The position numbers were made by a program, and so were the translations under genes. Under the pieces are notes generated by a model. The model was given only the letters and a program-made list of their open reading frames with translations, had not been told where the DNA came from and did no database searches. This document shows positions 32,986 through 44,618 of a stretch of 64,000 bases of DNA, in pieces. The stretch covers positions 18,561,701 through 18,625,700 of the forward strand of contig CM037469.1 in the NCBI GenBank assembly GCA_021014325.1, in the 5' to 3' direction. Source of the DNA: Plazaster borealis. Lineage: Eukaryota > Echinodermata > Asteroidea > Forcipulatida > Labidiasteridae. Each line of letters begins with the position of its first letter. Position 1 is the first letter of the stretch.

Positions 32986-34325
32986 GTTCGTTTACTTGTC
33001 ACTTTTTCCCCCAGCTAGCTAGCGGTGTCTGCTGTTTCTGTGTATAATGAGCTTGCCGTGCGCTGATTTCGGATGGGCTGCATTTTTGGAATATTTTAAA
33101 TCCCGCTGGTGCAATTTCTGATCAGATATTAATAGAAGTGCATTTTTCGAGTGATGCACTTCACTTGTTGTAAGTTATCTTGGTATGGTGTACATTTTGA
33201 GAATTAATGAAAATATTGAACAACGGTCAAGTTGGAGGTACGGTAGCTCTTGACTTCAACCTTCAATCAGCCACCTAAAAAAAATAAAATTAAAAATTAA
33301 CAATAAAATGCAGAAACAACTTATGTTATGACATTGGATGCATGTTATAGACATTTTGAGTGAATAAATTTATCTTATTAAACAATATATTTATAACAGT
33401 TGTATTACGTATCTACTCTTTTTATCTCTTCTTTATTTTTAATTTAACAATAAACATGATAAAAATTTGTTTCATTTGTTGTTTTTATTAGCGGACAACT
33501 TTGCATATTTTTGACATTCCCATCCCAGTAAACAATAGCCTTTACAACTGTACATGTCTCAGCACTGTGTCTGAAATTTATTTTATATTTTCTTTCCAAA
33601 AAACGTACAGTAATTAAACAAAATAACTCTAGACCAAAAAGTATTGTATAGTGTTACATTGTGGGGGGGGGGTGGCTATAGCTCCCCAGACCATAATGAT
33701 GTCACTCTTCTTTTTGTTAACAAGGTTACATTTTTCTTTACATGTACATGAGGGAAAGCCATAGAAATCATTTGTGAACACTTTCCAAACAACCAATACT
33801 GTACTCACACTTTTAGAAGATCTCTTACAGTTTGATCACAAGAGCTGTCAAACCATGGTCAAATTTTGTTCCGTAGGAAGCAAGGTTTTAGCCAGGATTT
33901 GGTAAAAGGGTGTCGAAATTTGCTGTAAATTACATTTGTTGTAAAACACAGGGTGTCTAAATTGTTCACTTACATTTTACAGTACATTTAAATGTAAATG
34001 ACAGATAAAACAGCGGGTGTCCAAATTTTAAAACAGGGTGTCCACCCCTCAAGCTACAGTAACACTATTATATGATAGCAAGTTAGTAACTTGTAAACAA
34101 GGTTGATTTATTTTAAAAGATGTTAATCACCTCATTAACTGATGTTTATTTGTTAAGTGAAACCAGACACACTATCTCTACAGCAGGCCTGCTGTGCTAG
34201 TAGTGTCTGGTGACAAGGCCTTGCTGGGCCTAAGGTGTTTAAAGGTTACCGGAGTGGTTTCAGAGCTGACAAAATGGTCGCAGACAGTATTCATGTTTTG
34301 TGTGATCTATCATGTACATGAAATA

Positions 34326-35021
34326 GAGCGTGATCCAAAACTGGTAAACATTTGATGAAAATTTGAGGATTTCTTAAATTTATCAAAACACTACTTCAAA
34401 TAGCAGTGAAAGGTCCATATTTTACTAAACTAGAGAAAAAAAATTGGGTAAGGCACACCAAGGCCTAGGCACACCATGTTGTCGAAATTGCATGCGCTTT
34501 TTTCCAGCGTGAGGGATGGACAAAAGGAACATAAAATAAAATTAAGTTTTTAATGTTAAGTTATATATGCACCCTTGATGGTTTTACATATTATTTTACT
34601 TTTTTGAAAGTATAAACCCTTTTAATATTTTATGGTATTCTCATTCAATGTAATTTATACAACAGGGGTCTTAAAACTCATTGTGTAATTTTGTCAAAAT
34701 CTAAAACCAACAACTTTTGGCCGATTTTCTATAACTTAAACATTGTATTAATTTAGGCCTTCTGCATACATTATCTGTAATTTATCCGTCCCTCACTTTG
34801 TAACAAGGTCTTACATCTCAAATTTATCCAATTTTATTTTACTAAAGTCTTGTTTCTTAAAAAACCCGACTCAGGGCTGCATTGAAAATGTGTATTAACA
34901 TCATAATAGCAAGTAATTATATCTGGGTTCAATCCAGTTTTAATCTGTTAAAATCACCAGGGAAAGGCATTTGTCTATTGATTTCCATTCCTCACGTGAG
35001 GGATGTAATTGGATCACGCTC
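34326..35021. mobile_element. TIR-bounded element of about 700 bp in UNC80 intron 1
   Basis: GAGCGTGATCCAA at the left and TTGGATCACGCTC at the right are inverted repeats. CGTGAGGGAT-type words also occur in both orientations inside (34508, 34788, 34995). Non-coding. Confidence 0.55.
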
Positions 35022-35100
35022 AGTTGGCCTAACAAACCTGTGAAAATTTGTGCGTAATCCGTTGTGTGAGTCAGGAGAAAATAGTGGAAAATCATTTATA

Positions 35101-35170
35101 ATTATATACACAAATTTCAGCATTGTCCTTAATTAATTATATACACAAATTTCAGCATTGTCCTTAATTT
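35101..35170 (+). repeat. 35-bp direct duplication
   Basis: ATTATATACACAAATTTCAG and CATTGTCCTTAATT occur twice head to tail, starting at 35101 and 35136. Confidence 0.85.
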
Positions 35171-37016
35171 GTAACAACTGAAATCAGCTGTGGCGTTAAA
35201 TTATTACTGTTACTTTTTAGGTGTTCAGATAAATTTTTCTTGAATATGAGTTCAATTGAGAGGGAAATATTTCACAGAAAAAATGGTTCTAGTATGAACT
35301 TGATAATCAGTAAGCTTTCAGAGTAAAACTAAATGCTGATGTTTTTTATCCTTACCAATCCTGTGCTTTCTCCTTGTCTCCTCCTTGCTATCAGAAACCC
35401 TTATCTATGCAGAAACATAGGCCTAATGTGATGAAGAAACAAAATGACACGTACTAACTACCATGGTACTACATACTAATAATCCACATTGTAGTTTCAA
35501 TTTTCAGGTTTTTTTTTACAAGGGATATTAATTGTACGTTGTGCATTTATTTTTAGATCTAGACAAGATTGTTGAAATTAACTTCCACATGAACAATTTT
35601 GATTAGGGAAATCTCATCAAGTTGTACTCGGTCAAAATGGATGAAAAATGAAAATTAATTTGACATTTTACAAATCAGATTGTTTATCAGAGCTCTACCA
35701 GGGGAAGTTTATCTCAGAAAATAATTGATTGATGAGAGTTAGTTGATTTGTAATTAATGCTGAAGTGTACCATCTCTGTCCATTACAGATTCTCCTGAGT
35801 GAATTATCAGAAAGAGCAAAATGGGCATTTTAAAGTGTAGACTTTTAGAACTCTGACAAAAAGCAAAGAAAATCTAGCAAAGTCTGATTCTGTAGTAAAA
35901 TATTTTTAAATTGGAGGTATTTGATTAATTTCAATCTGAAAGCTGACTGAGTTCATCCATTACAGTGTACCAATCTCCAGGGACACATTTCCACCAGAAA
36001 TACTGTTGAACTTGAGGAAAAGGCATTAAAGAGAGGCCCCAAAAGTCACCATTGCTTTATTTTGTTTCAGTGTAATAGAAAATCATAAAAGCCTGATATG
36101 AAAATTTACAAACAATCCCGGACAAAACATAACAAATTTTTTGCGTATTTTTACCATAGTAACCAGCTACTGTAGTATTAAATTTGATGAGATTTCCAGT
36201 GTTTGTTTGTACTGTTCTGACTAATAGCATCAAGATGAGAAAAGAAAGAAATCAGACTCAAGTAAACATTTGAACAATACCACTGGAGTTGTCCAGATAG
36301 ATGCGTAGATGGATGCTTTTGACCGGTCATATTTGGGGGAAATATATTAATAATTTGTTATTAATAAAATTGTTTTTGATTTGTGTAATTGAATATAGGG
36401 CCTAATTAAACAAATGAGGGGAAAAAACAAAAACAAAATAAAAAAACCAACAAACAAACAAATTATGTTTCTTGACGTATAACAGAAGGGATTAACACAT
36501 TTTATTTATAAAATTGTTGTAAAAGATGAATATAATTGCTATATTTCAGGCAAATTCTTGTTATATGGAACTTACATTTTTTTTGGAAAACATTTCACAG
36601 ATATTACATCAAAAAAATTAACATAAAAATCTGTTTGTTTACTTAAGAGGACAAATAGAACGGTTCAAATATTAACCTAACGTGTGTACTACATTGCACT
36701 AGAGACCAATTTTCAGTCCATCTTGCATGACATGTAATTAAATTATTAAGCAGCCATGTTATACGTAGTTCATCTCACGAAACCATGTCATCCTCAGAAT
36801 TAGACACACATTTAGGACTTTGTCTTTTTGAGTTTCAGACCGGAGAATTTGACAATCTTCATGACCCAAAATATAAAATATTTACATAATTGGTTATTTT
36901 TTATAACAAATGAAGATGATTTCTTTAGTGGTTTTCACAGCAATATTAAGCTCTTGCCAATCTATTTTTGACATGTATACTTATATTTAATTTCACATTT
37001 GTTCTGTTTATTACAG

Positions 37017-37065
37017 CCCCTTCATAAGGCCTAAGCTTGGACGACTCTATGAGGCGAGTTGTGTG
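37017..37065 (+). CDS. UNC80: UNC80, coding exon 2 (49 bp)
   Basis: Small exon after ttacag, encoding (S)PFIRPKLGRLYEASCV and ending GTG|gtgagt, phase 0. It matches the vertebrate UNC80 segment FLRPKLGKQYEASCV directly before SFERVLVENKLHG. Frame closes with exons 1 and 3. Confidence 0.93.
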
Positions 37066-38057
37066 GTGAGTAGCAGATTTTTTAAATCAAGCAAATGAAA
37101 AATTGCACAATAATTTCTCCCTGAATTTTTAGAACCTGGATATTTTTTTTTTATCTCATTGAAATTGGATATAATGCAAATTACTGTTTCTGTTTAAAAT
37201 TGGTTTTCAAAAAGGATTGAAGGTATCATTTTTTAATTAAATTCAAATTGCAAGTTGTCTATGTATTACTTTGTTAAAGCCTGAAGCACTTATGCAGCAT
37301 TAGAAATTTGCATAATTTAAAAAAATGATTTATGTAGACTTGTGAGTCTGCAGGATGTACCGTTGCCTAACGACACGCCAGAACAGCCCGGCACATTATG
37401 CAAGTCTGCTGAGACATTGAGTATATAATGTGAAATCAGACCCCCGCCTCTCTCCGAACACAGTATGCATTTCATCAGTCTATAAGGTTGTGATTTAATC
37501 TGTGCACAGTAAAGTAGCGACATCCTTCCCTGGCAATCATTTTAATGATTTATTCAGAGTCCACACATCCGCAACAGCTGCTCTATAGTGACTTTATCCA
37601 ATTGCCAACCATCGGCTGGCCCTTTTGTGTGCATCTCACTCCTCTATTGGTAGTCCTCTTTGCCCTAGCTTACAACGCAAGATTCAAGCCTATTGATTAA
37701 GTACACACAGGGTGATTATCATTGGCAATTATTTATGAGACCCTTTTCGCCGTGGTTAGGGCCAGGGCAGCGTGTAGACAAGCTGCCTGTTTACTCGCGC
37801 ATTTCTGTACCATATGTGGTATGGCAGCGTCGCTGGAGTGTCGGAATAACTGTTCTTGTGTGCACGATTGAGCTGGGCAATTGTAATGTGATTAAAATGT
37901 TAATTTGGCCTAAATTAATCTGGCTGTAGTGAGCCTTGGGCTGGCTGCAAATGTACAGGGCTGGCAAAATGCAAAATCTGGGTCAGACTGTGGTCCATGG
38001 CTTGATTTATCTGAGAAAAGAATTTCTTGTAAGAATTCGGTTGACTGCATCTGGTTA

Positions 38058-38083
38058 CTAATAATAATAATAATAATAATAAG
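38058..38083 (+). repeat. (TAA)8 microsatellite
   Basis: Uninterrupted TAA/AAT repeat followed by AGAACAACGCGCCGGTATCC, an end seen in 3' tails of dispersed elements. Confidence 0.85.
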
Positions 38084-38774
38084 AACAACGCGCCGGTATC
38101 CGTCAAGTCTTGACGCTCATGGCGCGGTACAAAACACATAACAAGTTATTACAAGACTTTTAAAGAAAAGCATGGCCTGCATTAAAATAATTTTATCCAA
38201 AGACACAGAGATAAAGTAAAGAATTAGAGAAAATTATTTTCAATGAAATGATGTGTTTGTGTAACGTCAAATGCTGCAGAAGGTTTCCCTGTGATTTTGT
38301 TGATGCGTCAAAAGGTCTTTTAAGACCTTAAAGCAGAGGTTTTCACCTTTAAAGATGTTAAGACACATCTTTAGAGGTAGAAGCCTCTGCTTTAACGTCT
38401 AATGAAATACACTGTATGGGAACGGGATGACCTTACACTACATTATAATATTATGGCCAGGGTAAAACTCTAATCTGATGGCAGTATCTGAACCCATGCA
38501 ATGCCGGTACTGTGTGCACAGATTACATGGAGCAATTTAATCGGGACATACCATTTAGTATTAAATTCTGTCTTGTCACCATGGCAACCCATCCCTTCTG
38601 CGTGACTAAAGGCACTGCAGTGTTACTTAGATGTAAGATTTGTCATGACTCGGCTTGACATTTACCACGGTAAATGTCATGATACTGTATTACCACGCAC
38701 GCTTCTTTTTCTTACATTTTTTTGTTTGTTACACATTTTGTTTTATTCAGTATATAAACACATTTTATAATAAC

Positions 38775-39018
38775 AGTTCATTAAATAAAGAATAGAAAAT
38801 ACAAGAGTCAAAAACAGATAGGGAAGATACAGCACAGAAAAACAAACCACAAGCATGATTTTAATTAAATTATTCACTTTGTACCATTTTATGCTTAGTT
38901 CATTAAATAAAGAATAGAAAATACAAGAGTCAAAAACAGACAGGGAAGATACAGCACAGAAAAACAAACCACAAGCATGATTTTAATTAAATTATTCACT
39001 TTGTACCATTTTATGCTT
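38775..39018 (+). repeat. 122-bp tandem duplication
   Basis: AGTTCATTAAATAAAGAATA starts at 38775 and again at 38897. The two units differ at only a few bases (AGATAGGG/AGACAGGG), so the duplication is recent. Confidence 0.9.
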
Positions 39019-39581
39019 GTGTAAATTATTACAGCATTTTAATACACCTTTTTGTGAAGCGCCTTGGAGCATTTATCAAAAATAAATTTGAAGCTATAGC
39101 ACTGGGGTGTGTGCTCACTCAACTATGTCAGATGGTAACAAGCACAGTAACAGGGAAGGATATAAATGTATAATTATCATTATTATTCTTCTTCTTCTGA
39201 TTTGGATACAGAAATAAGATTATTATAGAGGCTGTTGTCATTCACGATTCCTTATTGAATACCACTTATTTACTTGTTTTTGTTGAAGATTGGAAAAGCA
39301 CACACACAACACACGGATGAGTCATTATATACTTTTACCTGAATTTAGACCTTTTTATGTCTGCCTGGTGAAAAAGTAGCTTTACTTTTTTTCAGATAAT
39401 GACCCAATTCACCTGACGTCACCATTTCCTTCAATCTTAGTTGCGCCATCTTGGTAGCCAATGTGTTATACAGTCTAGTGCATGTTTACACACTTACCAC
39501 TGACTCCCAAAACGTTGGTGCAGGAGGTCAATACATAAGTGGTGTTTGAAGCTTTGCATGATGTACAAAAATAAGGAGTAA

Positions 39582-39784
39582 CTATAAATAAATGGTAAAC
39601 TTGCGGGTACAACCATGTAAAATCTCTTTTGTGGGAGTGGTGGCTCTGAAAAAGGATTCTCGTGAAGACGAGCAGAGCATACTGTTCGAAACGTCAAGAC
39701 CACACCGGCTCTTTTCAGAACCACCACTCCCACAAAAGAGATTTTACACATGGTTGTACCCGCAAGTTGACTATTTATTTATAG
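39582..39784. mobile_element. Foldback element with hammerhead-like motif
   Basis: CTATAAATAAATGGTAAAC at the left and GTTGACTATTTATTTATAG at the right frame a palindromic pair containing GCGGGTACAACCATG and AAAATCTCTTTTGTGGGAGT. The plus-strand motif at 39661-39703 reads GTGAAGAC, hairpin GAGCAG-AGCATA-CTGTTC, GAAACGTC. The left arm has lost this segment. Confidence 0.75.
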
Positions 39785-39837
39785 TAAGTAACTCCAAATC
39801 CTGGTTCAATACATGATGTAAAAGAAATTATTTTTCT

Positions 39838-40200
39838 TGATCTACTTCTCCAGCACTGAGGATGCTGATCCCAAAAAGCTCATTAAAAAATCTGTAACAC
39901 CAGGGTCCAATTTCATAGAGCTGCTTCAAAGCAGAAAATTATTCTTACAATTTTCTGCTTAGCAAAAATAAGCAGGATACCAGTCACAAATTGTACATAT
40001 ATGGTACTTTGGCTGGTAACCTTATTCTGATAAGCATAATTTTTTTGTGCTTACCTACTTTTTGCGCCGAAGCAGTTCTATGAAATTGGGCACTGCAAGG
40101 GGGGCTGGGTTACTAGAAAGAAAAAGATGAAGCCGATTCAACATAACTGCTAAAATATGGATCCATTCCTAGTTTCAGAGATTTTTATGACTCTTATCCC
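39838..40200. repeat. Older repeat split by a MITE
   Basis: CTCCAGCACTGAGGATGCTG at 39848 and AAATATGGATCCATTCCTAG at 40155 belong to the repeat seen whole at 1335-1460. Between them sits the MITE 39904-40090. Confidence 0.55.
39904..40090. mobile_element. GGGCCCAATTTCATAGAGCTG MITE, copy
   Basis: Left TCCAATTTCATAGAGCTGCT and right AGCAGTTCTATGAAATTGGG are inverted repeats. Interior TAAGCAGGATACCAGTCACA and GGCTGGTAACCTTATTCTG is shared with 53395-53586 and 61510-61666. Related fragments lie near 17205, 21590 and 45450. Confidence 0.8.
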
Positions 40201-40629
40201 TGAGCCCCTTTCTGCCTGAGGTGGCATTTTGTCTTTAACAATTTCACTTGCAGGTTCATGGTTATAGCTAATGAATATAATATTTTATTAGCGCACTCAA
40301 AGTAATTCAAGCACGGGTTGAAATTTTCCGTCTATAAAATTTTATGACTTCTCTTGAATGATTAAAACCATAAAAACAGCTGAAGCCTAGTTTATGTATT
40401 TGTTCTATTTTCTATGGGACATAGATGAGTGTAATGGAGTAATTGCCCAATGGCTGCATACAGAACATAATTATGAAAGTTTAAATGTACATTAAATATT
40501 TAATTTGAAAATGTTGCGTTATTTAAGCATGATGATAGATTTACATTTAGTAAATTAAAATCTTATTGTACATGACTGAAGGAGGAAGAATGGTTTTCTT
40601 TAAAGAGTGTACATTAATATGTAGAGTTA

Positions 40630-41000
40630 TGCAGAATTTAATCCAACATTCCTCCACTCAGACTAAGGTCACTCATCAGACTCCTCCCTTCTTCAAGTTC
40701 CCAGATCTTTATGCTCTTAGGGTGACTGCAGCTTTTCCCATGCTGGCCCTACTCTCTAGAACAGTCTTCCCCTTTGCCTTCATCAAGCTTCATCAGCCAG
40801 TTCTTTCAAAAAATTGCTCAAAACCTACTTGTTCACGCTCTAATACTAATTTCCAAGTTTGGATATTAGTTTCAGTTTCTTGTTATTGTATTTAAGTGTT
40901 TTTTTCTTCGTTTGCATATTGTTGAGCACCATGAGTGTCACTACGTGACAGAATTGTGCGCTAAACAAGAAATCACTTTTATTATAATTATAATGCCATG
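40630..41000 (+). pseudogene. Decayed non-LTR retrotransposon (LINE) 3' end
   Basis: In one frame 40722-40842 reads GDCSFSHAGPTL, stop, NSLPLCLHQASSASS, FKKLLKTYLFTL and stop. This is the standard C-terminus after the reverse transcriptase of CR1/L2/Jockey-type LINEs (A-G-P-x-L-W-N-S-L-P...FK-x-LK-T-x-LF), with the Trp codon TGG mutated to TAG and a frameshift just upstream. It is followed by a 3' tail (GAGCACCATGAGTGTCACTA, TTGTGCGCTA) ending in AT-rich repeats. Confidence 0.75.
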
Positions 41001-41539
41001 TTCTGTGTGCATGTTTTCTTAGTTTACATGTATGGGTTATATTACTCACTAGTATGTCATTTTCATTTAATACCGGATAATAATAATACCAAACTTAGTC
41101 TTATTACATAACGCCCTGTCAATTAAAAAAACCTACTGTACTGTACATTTACACCATATTATCATAAATGACAACAATTTAACTTTTAACTTTTTTTCAT
41201 AAAAATTACAGCTACCAGTATGAATTAGAATATATCAATTTGTGTGTAGTTGCAATGAATTGAACTTGCACAAGATCCCTGCAAAAAGGTCATAAAAAAA
41301 AATGTTTAATTAAAAAATGACCACTTGATGACATTTCACAGATTGGTGGAATGGTGTGCCTTATTAAGAATTGGAGGATTGGTTGGAATGAATACTCTTC
41401 AAAAAGTAAATGATGTGTTATCTAGAGCTTTATTTAGTGGAATGTCTTTAAGGTTGTTTAGATTGTTAAGCTTGTTCAATAAAGTTTTATTCTGTGGAAG
41501 GATTTATTAAATTTTTAAATGGTATTTTCTTCTTTTCAG

Positions 41540-44500
41540 TCATTTGAAAGAGTACTAGTTGAGAACAAACTGCACGGTCTGTCTCCGAGTCTCTCTGATG
41601 CAATCAACAGTATCACAAGATGGCAGTTGATTCAAGCTTCCTTACCACACCTCATGCACTGCTGTTCTGCTCTCCTAGCCAATCGTGCCAAGCTTGGCCA
41701 TGCAGACAAACTGGGTGTGGCCGAGACCAAGTTACTTCACACCCTTCACTGGGTCCTGATAGAGTCCCTGGATGAGTGTATGCAGGAGAACCCTAGCCAG
41801 TTGGACTTCCTGCGGCTACCAGGAAACTCAGAGCATGGCCTCACTACTATACAGCTCTTTGTGTACCTCTTTGCTCCTCTCGTCTACTCCATCAAGGAGT
41901 CAGACCTCACTTTCCGTCTGGCCAATGGTTTGAAGCTGTGGCGATCACTTTGGGAGCACAAGCTGCCGGATATCTCCAGTTTTAATGCCATGGTGAAGCC
42001 CAAACGGTGCTACAGGTTAGCTCGCCGAATCTGGAAGGAACCAGAAATGAGCGAGAAGGTTGAAGAGGAGACTGAAATGGTTGAGGAAGAGGTGGTTCAA
42101 AAAGAAGAGGAAGTCGTGGAGGAATCACCAAAGAACGAGGAAGTGGCCTTGCCGGAGACACCACCGGGAGTGATTGTTCCCCTTGCAGACATCTCAGAAG
42201 TCAGTCGTTTCAGCAGTGGTGTAGTCACCCCAGATCCGCCATCTCTTAATGTTGAGATAGTGTGTGAAGTCTGTAACACAACAGTGACCCAGAACAATGC
42301 CTGTAGATGTGGAAATCTGAAGGTGACAGGCGATATTGCTGCTAAGACGAGATTTGATTTCGACCAGATCAGCTCATCCAGTTCTGAGGACGAAACAAAG
42401 CCACTAAAGCCAAACAGAGCAAAGGAACGTCCCAAGTCACTCATTGAAAGAAGTATCCTCCCACTCAATGAGGGCTTTGACCATGCTGAACTTGCTGCTT
42501 CTCTTTCTGTGCCAAGGCCTCCACCACCTTCAACCAGCCCAACAGAAATCCCCAAACGAAGACTCCCACAACGAATCAACGACGTCTTCTCTGCCACATA
42601 CTTTGATGTAGGTGTGATGCGATGCCTGTTTATACCACACTGGGCTGAGGAAGGGGTTCAGTGGGCACTCATCTATCTACTGAACAGACTTCGACAAATT
42701 GCTGATGAGACCATGGCAGCTGAACGAGTCCGCCAAAGAAGCAACTCCTCGCCAATTCCGCAGATCACCATATCCTTGTTTTCTCCTGTACCAGGACTAC
42801 CACCAAAGAAATTTTCCGTCCCAATGAGCTGTATGGGAGGTTCTGAATCATCCAAAGATGACGGAAGGCACAGGGACTCCTACCCCTTAAGCGGATCCCC
42901 AAAGAAGATGAAATTTGAGAGAGTGGAGCCATTACCTCTGAGAAAGATAAGTCCTCCGAAACGAGCCACTTTTGTAGACCAGGGTCGTGGGAATAAATCT
43001 CATCGAAATCTCAGACGTACATCAAGTCTGTCCAAAACGGTAGGTGCACTTATGCCTAAACTCATCAAGGAAGAGATGGAAGGCTCTGGGAGTGATGAAC
43101 AGATAGTGCAGACCTCAGAGACAGGCTCTATTAAAGCACCTGCTCTCGGGGAGATGCCAAAGAGCTCCAGTGCAGGAACTCCAAAGCTGGAGCCTTTCAA
43201 GTTTAAAATTGATGTGGTGCAGTTGAAAACAGTTCCAGCACTTATGAGCCCAGAGGAACTTTCTAAGACAGCTTCTCCAACATCACCAATGCTCTACTCA
43301 ACGGGGTCCTTGGATTCCAAGAGACCTTATACTGGGGTGACTACCGCATCCTCATATGTCTCGAGGCCCACAGCTCTACCTTATCAACAGAGCTTCTCAG
43401 CAACTGCAACAAAGTTGACATCTTTTGTTCAAGTTGGTGCTGATGCTGCACATCGACCATCCGTTATGACAACTCAAACCAGGCCATTCGGGGCAATGTC
43501 TAAAGTATCTCCAATGGAAGTGATCCCGCCATTAAAAACAGAGAAGTCATCAACCTGTTTCACAGTCACCAAGACTACAACGAGTGTGCAATCCACATCT
43601 GTTCGGATGGCAAGAGCTGATTTCCTTGCAGAAAATACAAATTCAACTTCATCCAGGTCTGAAAAGTTATATGAAAGACGGGCAGTCAGGGCAGAAAATA
43701 ATGCTTTAACTATCCACAATCCTGTCTCGGTTGAGGTCCATGACAGGCCACTTCTAATTTTTGACGAACCAATCAAGATCGAACCTCTGCCTGCTAAAGT
43801 CACTCACAAGGCCACTGTAGTGCAGCACAAAGCCCCTATTGTGGTCAATCGTCCGATGCTCCAGCGACAGTCGCCTGTCTTTGAAGTACCCCTTCAGTCA
43901 CTTGAGGCACTACCGACCAATGAAACTACCTTTGAGGTAGCAACTCCTTTGATTAGTCCAATCACAACACTGACTAATTCCAAATCACCCCCTCTATCAC
44001 CAGAAGAGTTTTCTCCACTCTCTGAGAAGTCTCTGTCATCGGTGAGCTCCGGGTCTCTCCTCATTCCACTCTCAGATGAGATAAATGAGCCACCACCACC
44101 TCCACCCCAGTCTCCCCACTCGCCGGATCAAACCTCTCACCATGATTCAGGCTCCATGTCAACCCTGAACATCCCGACGTTCTTACCTCGTAGTGCATCC
44201 GATACCTTTGTCAACTACCACACGGCTGAGGAGGAAGAGATCACAGAGGCTGCCGGCTCCACTTACTACATCCAAGAGGATGGACAGATGAACTACAACG
44301 TTATCATCAAGGCTCTCCACAAGATCATCACAAAGGACACCTCAGCCAAGATCTGCGACACCTCCCTGCATATCATCGAGACTATCCTAGAATTTCGGGT
44401 GGTCAAGCAGAGTGAGAAGCCTTCCCAGGCCAAGATACCGGTCATCAAGGTAGAAGGGGAGAAGGTCAAGGCTCCGGACAAGGACAGTGAAGGGGATGTA

Positions 44501-44618
44501 GCATCAAAGAGCCTGGAGGACATGACTGTACATAACCTGGTGATGGAGACCCTGATTCAAGTGTTTAGAGCTCTTGGATGTCATCATGGTTGTGGGGAGG
44601 GACTTAGAGGACATTCAG
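41540..44618 (+). CDS. UNC80: UNC80, coding exon 3 (giant 3079-nt exon)
   Basis: One uninterrupted exon from acceptor tttcag to donor TCA G|gtgagt, phase 0 to 1, encoding residues about 48-1073. Conserved UNC80 blocks in order: SFERVLVENKLHGLSPSLSD; KLGVAETKLLHTLHWVLIES; FVYLFAPLVYSIKESDLTFR; TYFDVGVMRCLFIPHWAEEG; and near the end ICDTSLHIIETILEFRVV and CHHGCGEGLRGHSG. Between them lie long low-conservation regions rich in Ser, Pro, Glu and Lys: a Glu-rich stretch near residues 218-248, a poly-Ser/acidic patch near 325, and a poly-Pro run. A C-x2-C-x9-C-x-C cluster lies at residues 289-304. Vertebrates encode this part in many exons. No frameshift or internal stop is seen, so the gene looks intact. 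Confidence 0.97.

Larger units (their letters stand above)
32986..37016 (+). other. UNC80 intron 1
   Basis: A 4.0-kb intron without recognisable coding sequence. It holds a TIR-bounded element (34326-35021), three or four spaced copies of GGGTGTCNAAATT near 33905-34040, and a 35-bp direct duplication at 35101-35170. The rest is AT-rich and featureless to my reading. Confidence 0.8.
37066..41539 (+). other. UNC80 intron 2
   Basis: A 4.5-kb intron. Contents: a complex non-repetitive block (about 37330-37950), a (TAA)8 microsatellite (38058-38083), a 122-bp tandem duplication (38775-39018), a foldback element (39582-39784), a MITE inside an older repeat (39838-40200) and a decayed LINE 3' end (about 40630-41000). 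Confidence 0.8.

Noticed and set aside
42097..42597. Minus-strand 166-codon frame across UNC80 exon 3
   Set aside because: Antisense shadow of a well-supported conserved exon, without any recognisable motif of its own.
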